NCBI GenBank assembly: GCA_039029915.1 | Contig: JBCCFD010000159.1 | Span: 1-15,237, forward strand | Origin: QQUD01 sp039029915 | GTDB taxonomy: Bacteria > Chloroflexota > Anaerolineae > Promineifilales > Promineifilaceae | Length of the DNA stretch: 15,237 nucleotides | Direction: 5' to 3' | Shown here: one piece after another, positions 1-6,925 of the stretch | Position numbering within the stretch: the first letter of the stretch is position 1 | Layout: each line of letters begins with the position of its first letter | Made by a program: the position numbers and the translations under genes | The notes under the pieces: model-generated | Databases searched by the model: none | Told to the model about the DNA's origin: nothing | What the model saw: the letters and a program-made list of their open reading frames with translations, nothing else

Positions 1-440
1 CCATCATCGTCATTAAAAACCACTTCTGGGATAAGCTCTACCACATCTTGACCAATAAACCCTATATGTGGACCTTCACTAATCTTATCTGGAAACTCCT
101 CAAAGTTACCCCGATAGAAAATAGGCTTTAAATCCAGCACCTTTGCAAGAGACTGCTGCAAGGGTTCAATGTCAAGCTTGAATTGTTCATCAGACCCGGA
201 GGAGATAAGCCCTGTAGCAAAAATGTTTCCCACAACGTGAAGTTTATTTGAAGGAAACCTGGTACCAATTCCTACGTTACCTTCACCTGCACCACTATCC
301 TTGAGCAACATTCGAGTTGCGCCACCTTCCAAACTATCAGAACGAACTTCTAAATCCCCATCATGAGTAATATTAAAATTCCACGTTTGGACATTTGGAT
401 CTAAACGCTGTAATCCAAAGGGTATTGATTCAACTGGCAT
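1..440 (-). CDS. Tail-fibre-like protein with S74 intramolecular chaperone domain (3'-truncated by window edge)
   Basis: This is an open frame of 146 codons running off the left edge. The ATG at 440-438 follows an AAGGAG Shine-Dalgarno. Residues 55-71 (GNVGIGTRFPSNKLHVVG) are the NVGIGT..P..KLHV.G repeat typical of phage tail fibres and bacterial surface proteins. Residues 81-146 match the start of a Peptidase_S74/endosialidase chaperone domain: Ser83-Asp84 followed by Lys88 (SDEQFK), the core KVLDLKPIFYR, then GFIGQDVVELIPEVV. Family knowledge: this domain trimerises beta-helical fibres and then usually cuts itself off next to the Ser-Asp. What lies upstream of the domain is short (about 80 residues), so the protein may be a small carrier of the chaperone rather than a full fibre. 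It lies 57 bp downstream of the membrane-protein gene on the same strand and could be co-transcribed. It could be a prophage remnant or a host surface protein. Confidence 0.8.
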   Translation of the reverse strand, partial: MPVESIPFGLQRLDPNVQTWNFNITHDGDLEVRSDSLEGGATRMLLKDSGAGEGNVGIGTRFPSNKLHVVGNIFATGLISSGSDEQFKLDIEPLQQSLAKVLDLKPIFYRGNFEEFPDKISEGPHIGFIGQDVVELIPEVVFNDDD

Positions 441-497
441 TTTTTTCTCCTTTCGAAAATTGTTAAATAAAAAATTAAAGAAACTAGAATTCGATAA

Positions 498-1394
498 CTA
501 TCCCCCAAATCCTTGCCACCAGTCTCTTTTTAATCTTACATCTTTAAATTCACCATCCAGGCGAATCGAAATAATGAGTTCAGTATCAGAAGCCCATCCA
601 ACTGGCTCCCCAGCTACTAAGCCAGGCAAAAAGTCTCCTTGGCTCTCTTCATATAGTTCAAGTAGGTTAGGATCAACTTGGATGCCCTCGTAATAAATAG
701 CATATCCATTTTCAACCCCATCTTCTCTAGAGTAAACAAATGCTAGGCTATCTTCGTCTGCAAACAAGACCATTGCTAAATATTTACCTTGATAGATTGT
801 CGGCTCTCTTTGTGGAATTGTTATCGTCGCACCAGGACTAGTTCTAATTCCAACCGCTTGTGGGAATGTTTGTGACCTAACCCCATTGCTATCCTTTAGT
901 GAATAAGCTGAAATAAATTCAGGTTCGAACACATACCAGAACTGAGGTCCATTAAAATCGACTTGACCTATTGAATCAATTAAAGATAGTTCGATATTTT
1001 CCATCAATTCAGGTGCACGAAGACTCAAATTCTTATCTGGATCGTCTTTGTCATTGATATTACTTCTTCTGCCAACTTGTAATGGAATAAGTGTATATTC
1101 ATTGGCACTAATAGGTTCAAAATCCAGGGTTTCTGGGGTCACCGACGGCATTAAGCTCGGTACAAAATCAGTCGTATTTGAAGAGTTTAAATTACTGGGA
1201 GAGCTTATTAGTAAGATACCAATTCCTAACACACAACCTAAGATTCCCACAATCCAAGTTCTTTTTCCTGGGGTAATCTTCATTTTTTCTAAAACAAGGA
1301 TTTCAACTCCTGACAAAATTAGAATAATCCCAAGGGTAAGTAAAAAAACACCTATATAACTATATGGTGATGAGAAATCAGGTATTGACTGCAT
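498..1394 (-). CDS. Hypothetical membrane-anchored protein, two N-terminal TM helices
   Basis: A 298-residue protein that I do not recognise. The ATG at 1394-1392 is preceded by AAGGAG about 9 nt upstream, which supports this start. Residues ~13-34 and ~46-64 are hydrophobic and separated by a short basic loop (KMKITPGKR), predicting a helical hairpin with the loop in the cytoplasm. From residue ~65 onward the chain is polar and Ser/Asn/Pro-rich at first, then looks like a soluble beta-rich domain, presumably outside the membrane. It contains no catalytic motif that I can identify. The only neighbour on its strand is the S74-domain gene 57 bp downstream, so the two may form a small operon. 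Codon use and base composition are more AT-rich than in the plus-strand genes beyond 2 kb, so this pair may have a different history. Confidence 0.7.
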   Translation of the reverse strand: MQSIPDFSSPYSYIGVFLLTLGIILILSGVEILVLEKMKITPGKRTWIVGILGCVLGIGILLISSPSNLNSSNTTDFVPSLMPSVTPETLDFEPISANEYTLIPLQVGRRSNINDKDDPDKNLSLRAPELMENIELSLIDSIGQVDFNGPQFWYVFEPEFISAYSLKDSNGVRSQTFPQAVGIRTSPGATITIPQREPTIYQGKYLAMVLFADEDSLAFVYSREDGVENGYAIYYEGIQVDPNLLELYEESQGDFLPGLVAGEPVGWASDTELIISIRLDGEFKDVRLKRDWWQGFGG

Positions 1395-1911
1395 TGCTCT
1401 AAACTCCTTATTAAGAAAGTAAGCGCGGCACTTTATTACTTGTACCTAGAGATTTGCAATTATTTTATAAATAATTCTAATTATTTAGCACTTAACTCAT
1501 CATAATTTTGAGGACAAAAAGAATGGTTTTTAATTTGATGAAACAATTAGATGAGCATTTGAAAACGAGACTTATTTTCGAAAAATAAAATTTCAAAAAT
1601 TTAAAGTTCGAAAGCATTATAATGCATCAAGCATAATTAGCAAATGGGCATCCCTCAAGAAAAGCTAATTAACAGCAATAATAATCCCAACGCTTAATCA
1701 ATAGAAATTCAAATTATTACAGAAGTCAAAGTGATTCGTTTTGCAAGTTATTTAAAGGCTACTCTGACCTGCGTCCAACTGCTCAAGTATCACACTTTCA
1801 GAAATCGGTCACAGCAATAACATCTTTATTTTTAGTATTTTGAAAAAAGCACCTTTATGAAAATACAGATTTGATACTCGTCAAACCAAATTTGCTCTCA
1901 TCTCCTACACA

Positions 1912-1940
1912 TTGCATACGTATGCATTATATGTTATCTT
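1912..1940 (+). promoter_or_regulatory. Predicted sigma70-type promoter of the cupin operon
   Basis: TTGCAT (1912-1917, 4 of 6 to consensus) and TATCTT (1935-1940, 4 of 6) are separated by exactly 17 nt, about 80 bp before the cupin start codon. The -35 and the first part of the spacer are covered by the palindromic operator at 1913-1926, so a bound repressor would block RNA polymerase. The prediction is by eye. Confidence 0.45.
1913..1926. promoter_or_regulatory. Perfect 14-bp palindromic LacI-type operator TGCATACGTATGCA
   Basis: The sequence TGCATACGTATGCA equals its own reverse complement. It has the central CpG typical of LacI/GalR operators, where the hinge-helix leucine inserts. It overlaps the -35 of the predicted cupin-operon promoter. 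The likely ligand is the LacI regulator encoded third in that operon (3797-4786), giving autoregulation. It differs clearly from the CGAAAACGATTTCG sites of the second regulator. That it is an operator is inferred from symmetry, position and the neighbouring regulator. Confidence 0.55.
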
Positions 1941-2017
1941 TTCCCAAATCACCTCAGCATACAACCTAAAATTGCTAGCTTGTCGACGTGCTGAGCACCA
2001 TATAGGAGAATTTAAGA

Positions 2018-2620
2018 ATGCACCCTAAGGTTTCACCAGAAGAAATGGAGCAACGTGTTGTTCGCTTTACCGACTACACAAAAGAAAAAGCGATTCCCCT
2101 CATGTTTATTGACAGTCTCATCCCCGGACATCACCGGCTTAATTATGCGGTTGTAGGGGATACTGCCAGTGAAAATCCCGACTATGAAGTCATGCTGTCA
2201 CAGCCTCACAAATTTCAGATTGGTATGTTTAAAGCGATGCCAAATGGGAATGGACCAGCCTACCATACGCACGACTATGTGGAGATTTTCTTACCGCTAG
2301 AAGGGAAATGGCGTTTTTACTATGGTAATGATCCTAATGGTGAACCAGAGGGAGAAGTGATCTTAGGCAAGTGGGATTTAATCTCTTTTCCACCGGGCCT
2401 GTATCGGGGATTTGAAAATATTGGTGATGAACCAGCTTGGTGTTTTGCGGTGCTTGAGCAGCATGAGGTATTTGAAGGAAAAGACCCATATTGGTCACCA
2501 AAAGTTATTCGCAAAGCGGAAGAAAACGGCTTTAAGTCGGACGAAAACGGCCGTATGGTCAAACCAGATAACTTTGAGCAATTAAATGCAGAAATGCTGG
2601 AGAAGATGTATAACGCGTAA
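2018..2620 (+). CDS. Cupin-domain protein
   Basis: A 200-residue protein with a single cupin barrel at about residues 65-150. Cupin motif 1 is clear: His83-x-His85-x3-Glu89 (HTHDYVEI) followed by a glycine turn (LEG). Motif 2 is recognisable at residues 121-134 (PPGLYRGFEN), but the usual fourth metal ligand, His, is Arg130. The metal site would therefore be two His plus Glu, or altered. The start is supported by AGGAG 11 nt before the ATG. The gene heads an operon with a MetE-like protein 29 bp downstream, then a LacI regulator and an SMP-30-like protein. Cupins in such settings act as sugar or aromatic isomerases, dioxygenases or small-molecule binders; the sequence does not decide between these. 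Its C-terminal ~50 residues are charged and helical and lie outside the barrel. Confidence 0.8.
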   Translation: MHPKVSPEEMEQRVVRFTDYTKEKAIPLMFIDSLIPGHHRLNYAVVGDTASENPDYEVMLSQPHKFQIGMFKAMPNGNGPAYHTHDYVEIFLPLEGKWRFYYGNDPNGEPEGEVILGKWDLISFPPGLYRGFENIGDEPAWCFAVLEQHEVFEGKDPYWSPKVIRKAEENGFKSDENGRMVKPDNFEQLNAEMLEKMYNA

Positions 2621-2637
2621 ATTACTAATTACACCGC

Positions 2638-2645
2638 AAAGGAGG
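2638..2645 (+). promoter_or_regulatory. Strong ribosome binding site AAAGGAGG
   Basis: A near-perfect anti-16S match, 4 nt before the ATG at 2650. It fixes the start of the MetE-like gene and suggests efficient translation within the operon. Confidence 0.7.
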
Positions 2646-2649
2646 AAAT

Positions 2650-3804
2650 ATGAAACAAAGTACCAAACGAATTCTGACCACTCACGTCGGCAGCATGCCG
2701 CGCCCTCAAGAGGTAGTTGATTTTCTATTTGCCGAAGATCAAGGCCCCTTAACGGCTGAACAAAGAAGCCAATATGACGAAGTGATGACGCGTAATGTGT
2801 CAGAAATCGTAGCCGCGCAAAAACGGTCTAGGGTCGATATTCCCAGTGATGGAGAAATGAGCAAAATTAGCTACGCTACCTATATTCGTCATCGCCTCAC
2901 GGGGTTTGAAATTGGGGAAGCCCCTCGCGCTACCCCCAAAGATTTAGATGAGTTTCCCGAGTATCGAGATCGCCTAGCTAGCGCAGGCGGTACGCCAAAA
3001 TACCATCGCCCTATCTGCCGAGGACCCATTGAATTCAAAGATATTGAACCCTTGAAAAAAGATATTGCCAATATGAAAGCGGCATTAGCAGAACATGGCG
3101 TTGAAGAAGGCTTCATGAATGCTGCCTCTCCGGGTGTTGTGGCTGTTTTCCAACCAAACGAATTTTATCAAACCCACGAATCCTACTTAGAAGCACTCGC
3201 TGAGGTCATGAAAACAGAGTTTGAGACCATCGCTGAATCGGGCTTGCTGTTGCAGGTTGATTGTCCGGATTTAGCAATGGGGCGGCACATCAAATTTCGG
3301 GATGAAGATGACGAAACTTTCCTCAAAAATGCAGAAATGCAGATTGAGGCGCTGAACTACGCTTTGGAAAATGTGCCCTCTGAGCAAATCAGAATGCATT
3401 TGTGCTGGGGTAACTATGAAGGGCCTCACCATCACGATATCAATTTAGAAAAGATAATGCCGCTTGTAATGAAGGCAAAGCCACAGGCGATTCAGTTCGA
3501 GGCGTCAAACCCGCGCCACGCTCATGAGTGGCAGGTTTGGGCAGAAGCAGATATTCCTGAAGATAAAATTTTAATTCCCGGTGTTTTAGACACAACAACA
3601 AATTTTGTCGAGCATCCAGAACTGGTTGCGGAGCGGATTATGCGCTTTGTAGATATTGTGGGCCCTGAACGAGTCATTGCTGGAACCGACTGTGGGTTTG
3701 GCACGTTTGCAGGTTTTGGGGCCATTCATCCTTCTATCTGTTGGGCTAAATTAGAAGCGATGGCTCAGGGTGCTGATCTCGCTTCTCAGAGAGCGTATGG
3801 CTAA
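2650..3804 (+). CDS. Cobalamin-independent methionine synthase (MetE C-terminal)-like methyltransferase
   Basis: A 384-residue protein matching the catalytic (C-terminal) barrel of MetE, Meth_synt_2 family, without the N-terminal half of full-length MetE (about 750 residues). The opening ILTTHVGSMPRP is the family's typical N-terminal strand. The zinc site is visible: His250-x-Cys252 (HLCWGNYEGPHHHD), a candidate Glu284 (QFEASNPR), and Cys348 in GTDCGFGTF. Relatives activate a thiol on zinc for alkyl transfer, as in methionine synthesis from homocysteine or epoxyalkane:coenzyme M transfer. The setting between a cupin and a LacI regulator, with no met genes, argues for a catabolic or salvage alkyl transfer rather than housekeeping methionine synthesis; this is inference. 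The stop overlaps the start of the next gene by 8 bp, so the two are translationally coupled. Confidence 0.82.
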   Translation: MKQSTKRILTTHVGSMPRPQEVVDFLFAEDQGPLTAEQRSQYDEVMTRNVSEIVAAQKRSRVDIPSDGEMSKISYATYIRHRLTGFEIGEAPRATPKDLDEFPEYRDRLASAGGTPKYHRPICRGPIEFKDIEPLKKDIANMKAALAEHGVEEGFMNAASPGVVAVFQPNEFYQTHESYLEALAEVMKTEFETIAESGLLLQVDCPDLAMGRHIKFRDEDDETFLKNAEMQIEALNYALENVPSEQIRMHLCWGNYEGPHHHDINLEKIMPLVMKAKPQAIQFEASNPRHAHEWQVWAEADIPEDKILIPGVLDTTTNFVEHPELVAERIMRFVDIVGPERVIAGTDCGFGTFAGFGAIHPSICWAKLEAMAQGADLASQRAYG

Positions 3805-4786
3805 CGAAAAACCGGCAACATCAAAGGATGTGGCTAAACTGGCTGGTGTGTCTCAACCGACCGTTTCGCGGGCGTTTGATCCGGATTCACCAGTCTCTCC
3901 GGCAACGCGCGCTAAAATTTTAGAGGCGGCGCAATCGCTTGGCTATCAACCCAATGCGATTGCCCGCACCTTGCTCACGAAACAGAGCAACATCGTGGGT
4001 GTGGTGATGGCAAATGTGACAGGAAGTATGTTTTACCCACAGGTGATAGAGCAGCTAACGGCCGTTCTTCAATCACACAATAAGCAAAGCCTCCTCTTTA
4101 ATCTACAGCCCGACCAGCCCGTTGATGATATTCTCCCTCAGCTCATGGGATATCAAGTGGATGGCTTGATTATTGCCTCCACCACCCCGTCAACCGAAGT
4201 CGTGAACGAATGCATCCGCATTGGCACCCCTGTGGTTTTGTTTAATCGGGTGGCGCACGGGTCGCAGGCGCACGCTGTTTGCTGTGACCATGAAGCTGCC
4301 ACGCGACAGGTAGCTCATTATTTAGTCAATCAGGGATATCAAAACATTGCCTTTATTGGGGGCATTGAAAATACCGAAACAAATCGCCTCCGCGAAAGAG
4401 GCTTTTTAGCAGGTTTGGCGGAGCACAATCAACAGTTACTGGCCAAGGTAGACGGCAATTACACTTATGCCGCGGGCCAATTAGGAACTAGACGCTTGAT
4501 GGCTCAAGCCACTAAGCCTGATGCCATTTTTTGCGCCGCGGACATTATGGCGCTGGGGGCAATGGATACTCTTAAGAACGAGCTTGGATTGCAAGTGCCT
4601 CAGGATGTGGCCGTCTTTGGTTTTGATGATATTCCCTCAGCTAAATGGCCCGCTTATAACCTTTCTACCATTAGCCAACCGATTGAATTGATGGTGAAAA
4701 CGGCCGTTTCCCTCATTCTGAATCCACCGCTCGAGAGCACCATTCGTCAGCTTCAAGGGGAATTGATCATTCGCGGCTCAGCGTAA
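3797..4786 (+). CDS. LacI/GalR-family transcriptional regulator 1
   Basis: A 329-residue protein. Residues 8-30 form the LacI helix-turn-helix (SKDVAKLAGVSQPTVSRAF), followed by the hinge segment (GYQPNAIARTLL, ~49-60). The rest is a periplasmic-binding-protein-like effector domain with the late family signature VAVFGFDDIPSAKW. I chose the ATG at 3797, preceded by GAGAG and overlapping the MetE-like stop (ATGGCTAA). A GTG at 3770 would add nine residues inside the upstream gene and is less likely. Proteins of this family usually bind a sugar or sugar derivative and release an operator. The likely target is the perfect palindrome at 1913-1926 in front of its own operon. Two copies of the octamer ACGGCCGT lie in the gene (4058 and 4700). 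Confidence 0.92.
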   Translation: MANEKPATSKDVAKLAGVSQPTVSRAFDPDSPVSPATRAKILEAAQSLGYQPNAIARTLLTKQSNIVGVVMANVTGSMFYPQVIEQLTAVLQSHNKQSLLFNLQPDQPVDDILPQLMGYQVDGLIIASTTPSTEVVNECIRIGTPVVLFNRVAHGSQAHAVCCDHEAATRQVAHYLVNQGYQNIAFIGGIENTETNRLRERGFLAGLAEHNQQLLAKVDGNYTYAAGQLGTRRLMAQATKPDAIFCAADIMALGAMDTLKNELGLQVPQDVAVFGFDDIPSAKWPAYNLSTISQPIELMVKTAVSLILNPPLESTIRQLQGELIIRGSA

Positions 4787-4815
4787 TGGATTGACAAAGC
4801 GGATAAGGAAAAATA

Positions 4816-5715
4816 ATGGAACTTTTAAAAAAGCATGCCGACCTTGATACGTTACTGGATAATCGTGTCGAGCTCGAGCAGTTAGCCACCGGATTTGATT
4901 TTGTAGAGGGGCCAATCTGGCATCCAAAATACCAAAGTATCCTATTCAGCGATATTCTGGGAAACTCAATTTTTAGCTGGCGAGCCGATGAGGGCATCGT
5001 CAAGCGAAATCGCCATAGCTACATGGCCAATGGCAACGCTTATGACCATCAAGGCCGCCTGCTCACCTGCGAACACGCCACCAGTCGCGTATCTCGCACC
5101 GATTTAACGGCCGGAACCTATGAGGTGCTTGCCACCCATTACGATGGTAAAGCGCTCAACAGCCCCAATGATATTGTGGTGAAATCCGATGGAAACATCT
5201 ATTTTACAGACCCAACCTCTGGTCGAAGCGCCGGATACGGCGTGCCGCGCGAGCCTGAATTGCCCTACAGTAGTGTTTATCAGCTGAATCCTAAAACCAA
5301 GGTACTCACTTTATTAGTTGATGATTTTGCAAAGCCAAATGGTTTGTGTTTCTCTCGGGATGAGAAGCAACTGTTTGTTAATGACACGGTTAGGATGCAT
5401 ATTCGTGTTTTTGACGTGACAGCAGATGGTAGGCTGGAAAACGGCCGTATATTTGCCGAAACTAAAGGGGATAAAGTGGGCGTTCCAGACGGCATGAAAA
5501 TCGATATTCAAGATAATATCTACTGCTGTGGCCCGGGCGGCATTCATATTTTCAACCCATCTGGTGAAGCGTTAGGGGTTGTGCTCATGCCAGAACACGC
5601 AGCCAACTTTTGCTTTGGGGATAATGATATGAAATCATTGTACATCACTGCCTCAACAAGCCTGTACCGGCTAAGCGTCAAAATCGCTGGGCATCCAATT
5701 TTTAAGCCAATCTAA
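4816..5715 (+). CDS. SMP-30/gluconolactonase-family beta-propeller protein
   Basis: A 299-residue protein of normal length for the family. The metal and active-site positions of SMP-30 lactonases are present: Glu31 (FVEGPIWHP), Asn118 (LNSPNDIVV), Asn175 (AKPNGLCFS) and Asp225 (GVPDGMKID). The repeated blades read as NIYFTDPT and QLFVND. Family members hydrolyse sugar lactones (for example gluconolactone to the aldonic acid) with a divalent metal. I see no signal peptide, so a cytoplasmic site is expected. AAGGA lies 6 nt before the ATG. The gene is last in the cupin operon, 29 bp after the LacI regulator, and no terminator follows, so transcription may run into the second LacI gene. The combination suggests oxidation of a sugar to a lactone somewhere in the pathway, but no dehydrogenase is in view. 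Confidence 0.88.
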   Translation: MELLKKHADLDTLLDNRVELEQLATGFDFVEGPIWHPKYQSILFSDILGNSIFSWRADEGIVKRNRHSYMANGNAYDHQGRLLTCEHATSRVSRTDLTAGTYEVLATHYDGKALNSPNDIVVKSDGNIYFTDPTSGRSAGYGVPREPELPYSSVYQLNPKTKVLTLLVDDFAKPNGLCFSRDEKQLFVNDTVRMHIRVFDVTADGRLENGRIFAETKGDKVGVPDGMKIDIQDNIYCCGPGGIHIFNPSGEALGVVLMPEHAANFCFGDNDMKSLYITASTSLYRLSVKIAGHPIFKPI

Positions 5716-5736
5716 TTTGTTCCATATTGTGAGAAT

Positions 5737-5765
5737 TTGACACGAAAACGATTTCGGCATATTAT
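5737..5765 (+). promoter_or_regulatory. Near-consensus sigma70-type promoter of LacI regulator 2
   Basis: A perfect -35 TTGACA (5737-5742) and a -10 TATTAT (5760-5765, 5 of 6) are separated by the optimal 17 nt. The spacer is almost filled by operator 1, and operator 2 begins about where transcription should start. Unrepressed, this should be strong, so transcription probably depends on repressor release. Confidence 0.75.
5743..5756. promoter_or_regulatory. LacI-type operator copy 1 (CGAAAACGATTTCG)
   Basis: A 14-bp dyad around a central CpG, with one mismatched base pair between the halves. It sits exactly between the -35 and -10 of the promoter of LacI regulator 2. The same element recurs, in inverted orientation, at 5775-5788 and 6890-6903. 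The three-fold recurrence next to a LacI gene makes an operator reading likely. Confidence 0.75.
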
Positions 5766-5774
5766 CTCGCTTAT

Positions 5775-5788
5775 CTAAATCGTTTTCG
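5775..5788. promoter_or_regulatory. LacI-type operator copy 2 (CTAAATCGTTTTCG)
   Basis: This is the inverse-orientation copy of operator 1, with one substitution from CGAAATCGTTTTCG. Its centre is 32 bp from that of copy 1, about three helical turns, so both face the same side of DNA. It lies just downstream of the expected transcription start. Confidence 0.7.
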
Positions 5789-5843
5789 TTACACTATCGC
5801 AACAGATAATTATTAATAATTGTTTTTCAGAGTTTGTTGAGTG

Positions 5844-6845
5844 ATGTCTGTTAAAATCAAAGATATTTCAAAACATCTAGGCGTATCCGTTTCAACCGTT
5901 TCCAAAGCGTTGAATGGATATGATGATGTGTCTCAAGAAACCCGTGACCTCGTCCAAGAAACCGCTCGAAATTTAGGATACCGCGCCAGTGCTTCTGCCC
6001 GCAATCTCCGTCGGGGCCGAACCGATAAAATTGGCTTTGTATTCAATAACGCCTTAACTTTTATCAGCGACTACTTTGCTGAAATCATTGTGGGCGCCAC
6101 CGTCGCCGCCGAACAAAATGACAATAATATCGTCTTGTATACCAATGAAGGCGACTCCCCCGATAGCTTACTTAATTTAGTGCAAGCGAGAGAGGTAGAT
6201 GGATTCATCTTAGTCTGGAACCATGTGCCAAAAGCGATGATTGAAATGCTGCTTAAGGCCAACGTCCCATTTGTTGTGCTTGGCCGCCGCGTTCGCCATC
6301 CGTTAGCCTCTTACATCACTCCAGATAATTATGAAGGGGCACTTGCCCTAATGCAGCACCTTTTTGAATTAGGCCACACCCGCATCGGTTTTACAACACG
6401 GCCGTCTATGGGTCTCACCAATGAAGACCGCTTTCAAGCATACAAAGACGCCCTAGCTAAAGCCGGTATCGCTTATGATGCCGATCTTGTGGTTGAAACA
6501 AAAATTGAGCCGTTAAGTGGTTATCACGCCATGAACACCTTGCTTGACCTTCAAAAGCCACCAACGGCCGTATTTGCCTTCCATGATTTTGTAGCAATCG
6601 ATGCGCAGCGGGCCGCTTTAGAACGTGGCCTGCGTATCCCAGAAGATATCGCCCTAGCAGGTTTTGATGGCTTACGGTTATCCCTTTTTACCTCCCCATC
6701 CATTACAACTGTAGCCCAGCCGCTGAGCGAAATCGGCCGTGAATCCGTTTATGCATTATTGCGAAGAATCGAAGACAATTCGCTTCCACCCATCCAAAAG
6801 ACCCTGCCTGTCCAGCTACGCCCCAGACAATCAACACAAGGCTGA
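5844..6845 (+). CDS. LacI/GalR-family transcriptional regulator 2
   Basis: A 333-residue protein. Residues 3-27 form the LacI helix-turn-helix (VKIKDISKHLGVSVSTVSKAL), followed by the hinge (YRASASARNLRRG, ~47-58) and a sugar-type effector domain ending in DIALAGFDGLRLS. The ATG at 5844 directly follows a GTG at 5841; either could serve, and the Shine-Dalgarno (AGAG) is weak. Its own promoter carries two copies of the CGAAAACGATTTCG element, and a third copy precedes the next gene. The natural reading is an autoregulated local repressor of the SnoaL and sugar-importer operon. Its recognition helix (SVSTVSKAL) differs from that of regulator 1 (SQPTVSRAF), in line with the different operator sequences. 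Two ACGGCCGT octamers lie in the gene (6398 and 6564). Confidence 0.92.
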   Translation: MSVKIKDISKHLGVSVSTVSKALNGYDDVSQETRDLVQETARNLGYRASASARNLRRGRTDKIGFVFNNALTFISDYFAEIIVGATVAAEQNDNNIVLYTNEGDSPDSLLNLVQAREVDGFILVWNHVPKAMIEMLLKANVPFVVLGRRVRHPLASYITPDNYEGALALMQHLFELGHTRIGFTTRPSMGLTNEDRFQAYKDALAKAGIAYDADLVVETKIEPLSGYHAMNTLLDLQKPPTAVFAFHDFVAIDAQRAALERGLRIPEDIALAGFDGLRLSLFTSPSITTVAQPLSEIGRESVYALLRRIEDNSLPPIQKTLPVQLRPRQSTQG

Positions 6846-6889
6846 GTAATAGAAGTATAGTCATAATTTACGAACTTTATTGAACGAAT

Positions 6890-6903
6890 CGAAATCGTTT
6901 TCG
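6890..6903. promoter_or_regulatory. LacI-type operator copy 3 (CGAAATCGTTTTCG)
   Basis: This copy equals the reverse complement of copy 1 over all 14 bases. Flanking T and A extend the dyad to 16 bp (6889-6904). It lies 22 bp before the SnoaL gene start. I could not identify clear -35 and -10 boxes beside it. It may therefore control an unrecognised promoter or act as a roadblock to transcription coming from the regulator gene. Confidence 0.7.
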
Positions 6904-6925
6904 AAGAGAAACAGAGAAGAGAAGA

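Larger units (their letters stand above)
1395..2017. other. AT-rich divergent intergenic region, 623 bp
   Basis: No convincing gene lies here. The region separates the minus-strand pair from the plus-strand cupin operon and should hold both promoters. Features seen: a perfect 12-bp palindrome GCATTATAATGC at 1614-1625; an 8-bp inverted repeat TAATTAGC / GCTAATTA at 1634-1641 and 1664-1671 with a 22-nt spacer; and the operator and promoter near 1912-1940 listed separately. I see no tRNA-like fold and no Rho-independent terminator. I could not pick a credible promoter for the minus-strand genes. A 21-codon frame at 1523-1588 is noted among the rejected items. Confidence 0.6.

Noticed and set aside
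1523..1588. Small frame of 21 codons (ATG with AGGA 8 nt upstream)
   Set aside because: It has no recognisable features and is AT-rich enough to arise by chance. There is too little support for a gene call.
5726..5736. ATTGTGAGAAT, resembling half of the E. coli lac operator
   Set aside because: It is a single half-site without symmetry, and the CGAAAACGATTTCG elements next to it explain regulation better.
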